Shown here in pieces: positions 18,377 to 26,546 of a stretch of DNA of 64,000 nt. This DNA comes from GYS-P2D sp964522505 (GTDB lineage: Bacteria; Bacteroidota; Bacteroidia; Chitinophagales; Saprospiraceae): positions 1 to 64,000 of the forward strand of contig CAZFWJ010000011.1 in the NCBI GenBank assembly GCA_964522505.1, read 5' to 3'. Below the pieces are notes generated by a model. That model saw nothing but the letters and a program-made list of their open reading frames with translations. It was not told the origin of the DNA and searched no databases. Position 1 is the stretch's first letter. Each line of letters begins with the position of its first letter. A program made the translations under genes and the position numbers.

Positions 18377-19549
18377 TTAAGTCTGGTCTGCCTCCTTATC
18401 CGCCAATTGTAAAAACACCAGTGAAAACAATGTGATCATGGCAATCATATAAAACACTGTATCAAAATTGGAAGGATCGTTATCATAGACGAATGCAGAA
18501 AATAGCGCTCCTCCTCCAATAAAGAACTCTAAGAGTAAATATACTGTAGCCATCGCCGTACCTCGACGTGAATCGTCCGAGCGATCTATCACCCAGGCGA
18601 ATATGGAGGGTGCCGCTACTCCAATAGAAAATCCCGTTGCTCCCGTTGCAATCAGTATATCACTAGCAGAATCGGCAGTGCCTAGTATTACATAGGATAT
18701 AGCAATCAATACAGTAGCAATACTTATGACTAACCTGCGCCCATAGCGATCCGATACCTGACCAGCGACTAATCGCGATAATACCGAGCACAAAGTAAAG
18801 CTCGTAAAGAATAGGCCTTTATTATTCATGCCCAGGTAATCTGCTTGATCAGCTACTATGGTCAACAAGGCTCCCAGGCCAAAATATGTCAGTCCAGCAA
18901 TAATGGCGGGAACTAGAGAAACAGGGTCGATGATCTCGCTGCGCTTTAGTCTGAAATGACTCCATTGCACTCGCTGTGGATTTGGCAGCGTCTCACGCAT
19001 ACGCATCACCAACATCACAGATATTAAGGCTGTGAATGAACTAGCATAAAACATCGTCGTTAAAGAAAACTCATTAGCTATCCAACTCCCAATTGGAGGC
19101 GTCATGGATGATCCTACATTAATGCTCACTCCAATGATGCCCATAGCCTCTCCGCGCCGAGCCACTGGTGCTATATCTGCCACATATGCAGAGATCGCCG
19201 TAGGTGTAAATCCTGTCGAGAAACCATGCATTAATCTCAGCAACAAGAACATCGATACAGTGGATAACAGTGGATATAGACAGCTACAGATGATACACAC
19301 TACAGCACCTACTGCAATTACTGGCATTCTGCCAATGTGATCTGCCAACTTACCGCTAATCGGCCTCGATAGTCCCGCTGTTAACGTGAACAGCGAAATA
19401 ATGAACCCCTTATAGTCCTCGCCCCCCATTGCCGACAGGAAAGCAGGTAGCTCAGGTATAATCATATTGAAACTACCCCCAAACAGTGCGAAGCTGGTGC
19501 ACAGCAGTATGAACTGTTTGGTATATAGCTTTTCGGCGGGCCTGTTCAT
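18377..19549 (-). CDS. MFS transporter
   Basis: A 390-residue major facilitator with 12 predicted transmembrane helices. The signature loop between helices 2 and 3 is visible (SGKLADHIGRMPVIAVG), as is its repeat in the second half (AGQVSDRYGRRLVISI). Helix 5 has a proline/glycine pattern (MGIIGVSINVGSSMTPPIG) as in drug:H+ antiporters. Divergent from alanine dehydrogenase with a 210-bp shared upstream region that holds two palindromes, so the two genes may share control; an amino-acid or drug export role is conceivable but not shown. Confidence 0.9.
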   Translation of the reverse strand: MNRPAEKLYTKQFILLCTSFALFGGSFNMIIPELPAFLSAMGGEDYKGFIISLFTLTAGLSRPISGKLADHIGRMPVIAVGAVVCIICSCLYPLLSTVSMFLLLRLMHGFSTGFTPTAISAYVADIAPVARRGEAMGIIGVSINVGSSMTPPIGSWIANEFSLTTMFYASSFTALISVMLVMRMRETLPNPQRVQWSHFRLKRSEIIDPVSLVPAIIAGLTYFGLGALLTIVADQADYLGMNNKGLFFTSFTLCSVLSRLVAGQVSDRYGRRLVISIATVLIAISYVILGTADSASDILIATGATGFSIGVAAPSIFAWVIDRSDDSRRGTAMATVYLLLEFFIGGGALFSAFVYDNDPSNFDTVFYMIAMITLFSLVFLQLADKEADQT

Positions 19550-19671
19550 GGTACTTTACTGATCGCCCCACAAAGGTCTCTTTTATTGATGAACAGACAA
19601 CTTAAACTGAATTAAGCTTATATTACAAAGTAGCGATGCTCCAATATTTGAAGGATTGAATTGAACACATT

Positions 19672-19707
19672 TAACTCATTATGAGTTATTTTTAAGTTAT
19701 TATAACT
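19672..19707. promoter_or_regulatory. Two palindromes upstream of alanine dehydrogenase
   Basis: A perfect 17-base palindrome at 19672-19688 (TAACTCATTATGAGTTA) and a perfect 13-base palindrome at 19695-19707 (AGTTATTATAACT). Their centres are 21 bp apart, two helical turns. They lie 53-88 bp before the ald start and between the divergent MFS and ald genes. Alanine dehydrogenases are often controlled by Lrp/AsnC-family regulators (AldR), which bind phased sites; assignment to that family is inference. Confidence 0.6.
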
Positions 19708-19759
19708 CAATCGAGATGATATCAAACCATTAATTAAAACCTGAATTTCGAGATAGCAT

Positions 19760-20872
19760 ATGATAGTTGGCGTACCAAAGGAAATTAAAAATAACGAAAA
19801 CAGAGTAGCTATGACACCTGCTGGTGTACAGGCTATGAAACGATATGGGCATGATATGATTGTGCAGAAAAGCGCTGGTGTAGGCAGCGGATTTAGTGAT
19901 CAAGATTATGTCACAGCAGGAGCGGAAATCCGAGCTACAATCGCAGAAGTCTATGCTCAAGCAGAAATGATCATTAAGGTTAAGGAGCCTATTAAATCAG
20001 AATACGATCTGATCCGTGAAGGGCAGATACTTTACACCTATTTTCATTTTGCCTCACATCGTCCTTTACTGGATGCAATGATTAAGAGCAAGGCAATCTG
20101 CATCGCCTATGAGACGGTGGAGGACCCAGACGGCAGTCTACCGTTATTGATTCCGATGTCCGAAGTGGCAGGCAGAATGTCTATTCAAGAAGGCGCAAAG
20201 TATCTTGAGAAACCTATGGGCGGCAAGGGTGTATTATTAGGTGGTGTGCCAGGTGTGCCTCCTAGTAATGTCATGGTGATCGGGGGCGGTATCGTAGGTA
20301 CTCAAGCAGCTAAGATGGCAGCGGGACTAGGTGCCGATGTGGTGATCCTCGATATCAACTTGGATAGACTCAGATACTTAGAAGATGTCCTACCTCCAAA
20401 CATCAGTACACTTTACTCCAATGAGTACAATATCCGCAAGTTGATAAAAACGGCTGATCTAATCGTAGGAGCGGTGCTAATACCTGGAGCTAAAGCGCCA
20501 AAGCTAATCACTCGTGACATGCTTAAAGACATGGAGCCCGGAACAGTATTAATCGATGTTGCTGTCGACCAAGGCGGATGCATCGAAACCTGCAAGCCGA
20601 CAACACATGCAGAACCAACCTATGTGATAGATGACATCGTGCACTATTGTGTAGCCAACATGCCAGGTGCCGTGCCATATACATCGACATATGCCCTCAC
20701 TAATGCCACCCTAAGACAAGCCCTTAGTCTTGCCAATAAAGGGTGGAAGCAAGCTTGTAGCGCTGATCAATCTCTACGCAAAGGGCTCAATGTAATAGAT
20801 GGCCAGATCGTCTACGAAGGCGTAGGAAAAGCGTTTGATCTACCAGTCGTGCCAGTAGAAAAGATGCTATAA
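19760..20872 (+). CDS. ald: Alanine dehydrogenase
   Basis: NAD-dependent conversion of L-alanine to pyruvate and ammonia. The 370-residue protein begins MIVGVPKEIKNNENRVAMTP, the conserved N-terminus with the pyruvate-binding Arg15. Further signatures are KVKEPI with the substrate lysine, YTYFHFAS with the catalytic His, and the NAD site VMVIGGGIVGTQAAKMAAG. The catalytic Asp is in IDVAVDQGGCIETCKPT. Length matches the family exactly. Two phased palindromes upstream suggest dedicated regulation. Confidence 0.97.
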   Translation: MIVGVPKEIKNNENRVAMTPAGVQAMKRYGHDMIVQKSAGVGSGFSDQDYVTAGAEIRATIAEVYAQAEMIIKVKEPIKSEYDLIREGQILYTYFHFASHRPLLDAMIKSKAICIAYETVEDPDGSLPLLIPMSEVAGRMSIQEGAKYLEKPMGGKGVLLGGVPGVPPSNVMVIGGGIVGTQAAKMAAGLGADVVILDINLDRLRYLEDVLPPNISTLYSNEYNIRKLIKTADLIVGAVLIPGAKAPKLITRDMLKDMEPGTVLIDVAVDQGGCIETCKPTTHAEPTYVIDDIVHYCVANMPGAVPYTSTYALTNATLRQALSLANKGWKQACSADQSLRKGLNVIDGQIVYEGVGKAFDLPVVPVEKML

Positions 20873-21086
20873 ATCTCAGCGGCGATTGTTTGCAATGTTT
20901 TAGTCATTAAAACCGAAGACAGGGTTATCATGTAATTTTGGGCCTTCAAAGCACAAAGCTTTTACAGCATATGGAGCATTCAATCATCCCAGTAGAACAC
21001 TTGGATATAGCTACTGATCTACGGCATCAGTGGTCAATCTATCATGGATGACGAGATTAAAGGCATCCACACTATAGTGGACTCCT

Positions 21087-21485
21087 TTACAAGGATAAGG
21101 CGCCGAGCAACCCGCCCATCAATGCAAAAAACAAAATCAGATAACCGCCATCGATTAGTATCAGCTTAAATGATTTCTTCTGATAGAGGTAATGGATGAC
21201 CATTGCGGGAATCGCATAAAATACCGCAGTTAACATCCCATGAAAGCCTCCATGGACGAATGTTTGATCTTCTGGAGCATGGAGATTGACGATGATATTA
21301 ATGCCGAATGCGATGACAACCATCATCAAGAAAGCCCCGCCGTGGGTAATACCCATTCCTGATTGAGCTTGCTCGTCGGTGACGCCAGTTTCTTTTTGCC
21401 AAGCCTTACCAAATAAGGCCGTATACCATAAAAATCCAAGAAGGAATGCAGCAACTGCCGCAATTAAAGGTTCTAAATATGCCAT
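21087..21485 (-). CDS. DUF1761 membrane protein
   Basis: A 132-residue integral membrane protein with four predicted helices (about 5-24, 46-67, 79-98, 109-130). It has the DUF1761 pattern: an N-terminal helix with GFLWYTALFGKAWQKETG, then the ITHGGAFLMMVVIAFGI helix and the HGGFHGMLTAVFYAIP segment. Function of the family is unknown. Stands alone; 170 bp separate it from the large ABC/peptidase gene on the same strand. Confidence 0.85.
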   Translation of the reverse strand: MAYLEPLIAAVAAFLLGFLWYTALFGKAWQKETGVTDEQAQSGMGITHGGAFLMMVVIAFGINIIVNLHAPEDQTFVHGGFHGMLTAVFYAIPAMVIHYLYQKKSFKLILIDGGYLILFFALMGGLLGALSL

Positions 21486-21657
21486 ATCATTAAGTTGAGC
21501 TAATTACGAGCTAAATAGTCTGCTTTAAGATAGCAATATTGATCCTATCAGGAGATCCATTATGTACAGTATCAGGCTATGCTCGAGTAAGTAAGTTAGC
21601 TGTCATCAAGATGCCATAGCACCATGTCTATCAAAGGATAATCATATTATAGTCAGA

Positions 21658-24600
21658 TTATTCGGACTCGGTCTTACGTCTATTATCATCACTATTCCGA
21701 TCGATGAGAATATTATAAGGGTCTATCCCGACTTCCTTGGGTTCGGCATCTACAGTAATAGTCCATCTGTTTTCTATCTCAGTAATTCTATGCTTGTTGA
21801 TGTAGAGCACTTTTTCTTTCTCGGCGCCATCGATCTCCTCTGTTCCAAATATCCCTACATCTACATAGTCAGATAGTGGATAGGACTTGAGTGGTTTCTT
21901 CTTACCTTCTATAGCCAGACTATCTATTAGTCCAGACTCATCTTCAAACACCTGTCGACCACGTTCATCTGTGCGATACTTGCGGACATGAGCAGTGATG
22001 TCTACGGTATACGTCCCATCACCATTATCCGTATAATGAGTATCCTCTATCCTATTATCATAAAGCGTAATCGCCATAAAATTATCATCTATGAAATAGT
22101 CAAGAGAATCTGGTGTGGCTTCTTTAAGCATCCCAACTAACTCAAGCGCATTGGTATACGGAGGCTCTTGAAATGCTACACTATCAATATAAGCACTGAA
22201 GACATTGCTTAGAGTTTGCTCACCTATTAAGTCAGACAACGCATAGAATACTACAGATCCTTTATAATAATGTATGTAGGCTTGATTTTCGTTCAGAGCA
22301 AGTGGTAGCTCCTTAGAAGCCTCAAGACTCCGGTTTAGCAAATATGTATCCAAGGCGTCCTTAAGAAATATACGCTTCTTCTCGACACCATATCGATGCT
22401 CGAGCACCTTCAAAGATGAATACTCTGACAAGCTCTCAGACAGCATGGTAGCTCCTTTCACATTCGCACCAATGACTTGATGTGCCCACCATTGATGTGC
22501 TAACTCATGAGCGGTAATGGAATAGGAGTAGTCTACCCCGCCCTCATCACTATCATCGACTTGTGCCATGAACCCAACATTCTCAGAGAATGGAATCGTC
22601 CCTGCAAATGACTGCGCAAATGAAGCACGAGGAAACTCCAGTATCCTCACATAGCTGTGTTGATATGGGCTATAGTGCTCAGTGAAGTAGTCCAATCCAT
22701 CTTTAAGTCCTCGGAACATCCGATCCAAGTTATAGTCATGGCCTTTATGATAATATATGACCAGATCAATGTCATTCCATTTGTCTCGAGCGACTTCATA
22801 TCGCGCAGAAGAGATATTGAAGAAATTGAGCATTGGCCGTTCCATTTTATAATGGAAGTAGTTTCGGCCGTCTTCTTGCCATTCCTTTTGCAGCACTCCA
22901 GGCGCTATGGCAGTTTGATCACCGGCCGTCCCGATCTGAATCTCAAAGTCCACCCAATCAGCACTATTAGAAATATAGGTGTTAGCATAAGCCGATGAGT
23001 CACTAATATCAGGCATACGCTCTTTTTCAGCTAGATCGTACTTGGTACGAGTCTTGTTGGTCACCAGCTCAAAACCATCCTGATATCCTATAGTCGGAAA
23101 CATGCTACTATTCAAAAATGTACCATTCTTACGCACTCCAATCGTGCGCTTAAACGCATCGTCATCGTCATTATTGAGTGCAAAATTCAACCTCATTGTC
23201 CCCCCTGGTTGCAGCGGCTCGTTCAATTCAAATATCTTGATATTATTCAAGGAGTCATGAACAGCAAGAGAGGATTTACGATCTAAAGTCAGCTCTGTAA
23301 TAAATGGTGCAAAATCGAGGTATAAAGTGTCAATAAGCTCCTCCGTTTTGTTTTTTAAGAGATAGTATCCTTCGGCCTTAATATTGTAGTCTTCAGGGTA
23401 GAGATCGGCAGTAATATTGATATCTATGATGCGAGGTTGTGCCAAAGTCGCATAGCGCTTATAAGCCTTCTCATAGTCGACTGTTTGTAATTCGCGCTCC
23501 TTAGATGAGTAGTAATCCTCTGCGATATTATTTTGATAATAAATGTAATATCCCAAGCCAAGAAACAAGCCTACTGAGGCAATGAGACTCGCTACTTTGG
23601 GAATGGACCACGACGCTCCTTTAAAGGCGCTTAGAGCACCTCTCGACACTCCACGCCTCCAGAATACCCATGCTAAACCAGCAAAGACAAGACCACCCAA
23701 TATCCAATAAAGTCTATAGATAAAATATCTTGTCTGCATATATCCATAACCGTCTATGTCTGAGTACAGAATATTGGGTCCATCATTAAATTGATAGATA
23801 GATTGCTCCACGCCCAAAAATCCTAAAAACGACGTACCGATTCCGACTATCAAGACAGCCACTAACCCTAGATAAAAATTAGGGATTATGCTAAATGCAA
23901 ATAAGGCAAATAGAGTCCAGGGCATGAACTGTATCCAGCGTACCACCCATGAATCATAGGCATAAAGACCAATCTCAAAATTATAGTAGCCCTGTGAAAT
24001 CTGATAGATGATGCCCGCGATTATTGGAAGTGCTAACAAGACTCCTTGCATCAGCGTGATACTCACAAACTTAGAAGTGAGGAAGCTAAGACTCTTAGTA
24101 TTGGTCGTGTCTTCGAGTTGGTAGATATTATCAGTGGTGCGACGATTGATGATCAGACCAGTATACACCATCGTCAGCAAGGTCACAAAGAGTCTGAAGG
24201 TAGCTGCAGGTATGCCGATAACTCGTGAAGTTGATGGCCATGTCGTAGTCTGCAATATCTCTGCACCAAATGCAAGCATCAGAATCAACATCATCAACCC
24301 CAGGATGCTAATGACCAAAAACGGTCCCCCTCTAAGGATATACTTCAAATCTATCTTAGTTAGGCTGATGACGCTACTGAAGAATTGACCAATGCCAAAA
24401 CTGCGTTTGACCTCTGGCAAATTCAGAGCTAAGGCCTGAGTGCTCTTATGAGCTGCACTCTTAAGCTCTGGTTTTTTCCAAAACTTCCATGACCATGATT
24501 TTGGCGCTGTATGAAACTCAAAGGCACGATAGCTCATCGCCAAAATGAATGCCCCAATTGCTGTCCATAGGATACGGTTCCAGATTACATATCCCGTAAA

Positions 24601-25314
24601 CGGAACCAAAGAAGTATTCTCTTCAGATATCGTCCAATACTTAGTGTAGTACAAGCTTGAGGTCATACCAAATGGATCTGCCATAGCAGCATAAATCTGA
24701 TTATCCAAGTCTGATAATCCACTCTCGATGATTCCCTGTAATATATAGAAGGCAATCATCACCACAAACCCTGCAACAATATTGCGACTGAAGGTCACTA
24801 CAGCAAATATGACGGCGCTGAACAAAAATGTGCCTGGCAGGACGTAAATCGCATAAGTATGCAGATAAGGCAGTAAGCGGTGCGGGCCAACCATATCGGC
24901 ATTAACACCCGGAACATTCATACCTATCATTATACCGGCTGCTATGAAGACGGTTAGTATCAGACATACCGTTAACGCACTGAGATATTTCCCAAAAAAA
25001 TAATCCCTCTTGGTAAATGGAAAAGAGTACATCACCTGATGTACATTATGTTTATAGTCTTTGAATATACTGGCCCCAGCAACATTGGGAAACAAAAGAA
25101 AAAGGATTACTGCCATCCCCATAATCAATCCTAATATCCCATTAGGTGAATTGATATACCTCAGTGAAGTGACACTGGCAGTATTGCCATCAAATGCACC
25201 AGCGGAGGCAGCAGTCATCAAAGCTGAGAAGGCCATGACTAAGAGGGCATAGACAAATATCGCTGGTCTATTAAACCAGCTATTCAGTTCAAAAGAATAG
25301 ATCTTTCCAAGCAT
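21658..25314 (-). CDS. ABC permease fused to M1 aminopeptidase
   Basis: A 1218-residue fusion. The first ~570 residues hold about 12 helices in two ABC-2-like permease halves (starting MLGKIYSFELNSWFNRPAIF and again near KSVISLTKIDLKYILRGG). After a further helix near 575-595 comes an exported M1 metallopeptidase with the zinc motif HELAHQWWAH (about 933-942) and the distal Glu in MLSESLSEYSS. The expected N-terminal GAMEN-type motif is replaced by FAGTIPFSENVGF. The same architecture ('ABC transporter permease/M1 family aminopeptidase') is widespread in Bacteroidota, always with an ATPase partner; here that partner is the gene 12 bp upstream. It probably couples a transport or mechanical step to peptide cleavage on the periplasmic side; substrate unknown. 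Confidence 0.92.
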   Translation of the reverse strand: MLGKIYSFELNSWFNRPAIFVYALLVMAFSALMTAASAGAFDGNTASVTSLRYINSPNGILGLIMGMAVILFLLFPNVAGASIFKDYKHNVHQVMYSFPFTKRDYFFGKYLSALTVCLILTVFIAAGIMIGMNVPGVNADMVGPHRLLPYLHTYAIYVLPGTFLFSAVIFAVVTFSRNIVAGFVVMIAFYILQGIIESGLSDLDNQIYAAMADPFGMTSSLYYTKYWTISEENTSLVPFTGYVIWNRILWTAIGAFILAMSYRAFEFHTAPKSWSWKFWKKPELKSAAHKSTQALALNLPEVKRSFGIGQFFSSVISLTKIDLKYILRGGPFLVISILGLMMLILMLAFGAEILQTTTWPSTSRVIGIPAATFRLFVTLLTMVYTGLIINRRTTDNIYQLEDTTNTKSLSFLTSKFVSITLMQGVLLALPIIAGIIYQISQGYYNFEIGLYAYDSWVVRWIQFMPWTLFALFAFSIIPNFYLGLVAVLIVGIGTSFLGFLGVEQSIYQFNDGPNILYSDIDGYGYMQTRYFIYRLYWILGGLVFAGLAWVFWRRGVSRGALSAFKGASWSIPKVASLIASVGLFLGLGYYIYYQNNIAEDYYSSKERELQTVDYEKAYKRYATLAQPRIIDINITADLYPEDYNIKAEGYYLLKNKTEELIDTLYLDFAPFITELTLDRKSSLAVHDSLNNIKIFELNEPLQPGGTMRLNFALNNDDDDAFKRTIGVRKNGTFLNSSMFPTIGYQDGFELVTNKTRTKYDLAEKERMPDISDSSAYANTYISNSADWVDFEIQIGTAGDQTAIAPGVLQKEWQEDGRNYFHYKMERPMLNFFNISSARYEVARDKWNDIDLVIYYHKGHDYNLDRMFRGLKDGLDYFTEHYSPYQHSYVRILEFPRASFAQSFAGTIPFSENVGFMAQVDDSDEGGVDYSYSITAHELAHQWWAHQVIGANVKGATMLSESLSEYSSLKVLEHRYGVEKKRIFLKDALDTYLLNRSLEASKELPLALNENQAYIHYYKGSVVFYALSDLIGEQTLSNVFSAYIDSVAFQEPPYTNALELVGMLKEATPDSLDYFIDDNFMAITLYDNRIEDTHYTDNGDGTYTVDITAHVRKYRTDERGRQVFEDESGLIDSLAIEGKKKPLKSYPLSDYVDVGIFGTEEIDGAEKEKVLYINKHRITEIENRWTITVDAEPKEVGIDPYNILIDRNSDDNRRKTESE

Positions 25315-25326
25315 ACTTCTTATGGT

Positions 25327-26211
25327 TTACGCCGTTGCTACAGCACGCTCATTAAGGTGATAGAAATATACATCTTCCAGATTTGGAGTCGCCGCAGTAA
25401 ATCCTTCTCCAGGATGTCCCTCCGAGTAAATACGTACCGTTATACTATGATCAGGATTATACGAATTAGATAGGAATCTGTAGCGCTCTTGCACTTCAGT
25501 CAAGTTCCCCTCGATGCGCTTTATCCAAATCTTGCCGTCCATCTCAGCGGCTGCAGACTCTGGTGATTGGCGAAGCAGTATTGAACCCTGGTTCATAATG
25601 GCCATATCGAGGCAAAGCTCCTTAACATCCTCCACGATGTGTGTTGAAAAGATTACAATGTGACCACGACTGATTTCTCTGAGAATATTGAGAAATCGCT
25701 TGCGTTCGGCAGGATCCAAGCCCGCAGTAGGCTCATCTACAATGATCAACTGTGGATCGTTGAGTAACATCTGCGCAATTCCAAATCGCTGTTTCATACC
25801 TCCAGAATATCCAGAAACCGCTCGTCGTCTAACTTCTGATAGATTAGTTACTTCAAGGACATAATCGACCAGCTTCTTTCGATCCTTGCTGCTCCCTACT
25901 CCTTTTAGGCTTGCAAAATAATTGAGCAAGTCCAATGCGGATATATTTGGATAGACTCCAAACTCCTGCGGCAGGTACCCCAAGGTCTTTCGCAATTCTC
26001 TAGGTTGCGCCAGAACATCAATGTCGTTAAAATGAATAGACCCACCGTCTGGCTCTTGCAAGGTTGCAATGGTTCGCATCAGTGAAGACTTACCGGCTCC
26101 ATTTGGCCCTAATAAGCCAAACATGCCCTGACCTATAGTCAAGTTGATATCATCAAGGGCCTTAACGCCATTAGGGTAAGTCTTAGAGAGATTTTGGATA
26201 GTTAGCTGCAT
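25327..26211 (-). CDS. ABC transporter ATP-binding protein
   Basis: The ATPase partner of the downstream permease-peptidase, ending 12 bp before its start. Walker A GLLGPNGAGKSSLMRT, Q-loop LPQEFGVYPN, signature VSGYSGGMKQRFG, Walker B PQLIIVDEPTAGLD and switch His IFSTHIVED are all intact. The C-terminal ~80 residues form the accessory domain common in ABC-2 ATPases. I start at the ATG at 26211 (MQLTIQNLSKTYPNG), giving 294 residues; a frame extension upstream to 26271 encodes a hydrophobic leader that does not belong on a cytoplasmic ATPase. Confidence 0.94.
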   Translation of the reverse strand: MQLTIQNLSKTYPNGVKALDDINLTIGQGMFGLLGPNGAGKSSLMRTIATLQEPDGGSIHFNDIDVLAQPRELRKTLGYLPQEFGVYPNISALDLLNYFASLKGVGSSKDRKKLVDYVLEVTNLSEVRRRAVSGYSGGMKQRFGIAQMLLNDPQLIIVDEPTAGLDPAERKRFLNILREISRGHIVIFSTHIVEDVKELCLDMAIMNQGSILLRQSPESAAAEMDGKIWIKRIEGNLTEVQERYRFLSNSYNPDHSITVRIYSEGHPGEGFTAATPNLEDVYFYHLNERAVATA

Positions 26212-26484
26212 ATATATTGTAAGAAATGAAATGATGTGAGCAAATATCAGCAGAAAGATACAAAAGCACATAAGTAATAGATGAACTATACAATCAATCG
26301 GCTCAACTCAACCTACTTCTAACAAAATCACCACTAATTTTACTCCGTTCCGAGTTAATTCAAGATGAAGATGGAGAGGTCATCAGAAAGTAATTGTGCT
26401 CCTTTAAGAAGGCGAGGTCTTATATTTTACTGAGACCTGATAGCTATTTCTTCTAACATAGAATTTTTAGTTTACCATAGTATT

Positions 26485-26500
26485 TTTAGATTAGTCTAAA
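26485..26500. promoter_or_regulatory. DtxR/MntR-type operator candidate
   Basis: TTTAGATTAGTCTAAA: perfect 6-base inverted arms around TTAG, the shape of DtxR/IdeR/MntR-family metalloregulator boxes (consensus around TTAGGnnnnCCTAA). It lies 4 bp upstream of a -7 element, where a bound repressor would block transcription of the TonB receptor. Confidence 0.6.
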
Positions 26501-26504
26501 TTAT

Positions 26505-26512
26505 TATTTTTG
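26505..26512 (+). promoter_or_regulatory. -7 promoter element of the TonB receptor
   Basis: TATTTTTG is an exact match to the Bacteroidota -7 consensus TAnnTTTG. Transcription would start near 26519, giving a leader of about 28 bases to the ATG at 26547. The candidate operator occupies the space just upstream; no strong -33 TTTG is present. Confidence 0.5.
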
Positions 26513-26546
26513 TGAATCATTGATTAATTTTGCAATCAAGCAAATT

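Noticed and set aside
26212..26271. Extended N-terminus of the ABC ATPase
   Set aside because: It would add a hydrophobic leader to a cytoplasmic ATPase; the ATG at 26211 directly precedes the conserved fold.
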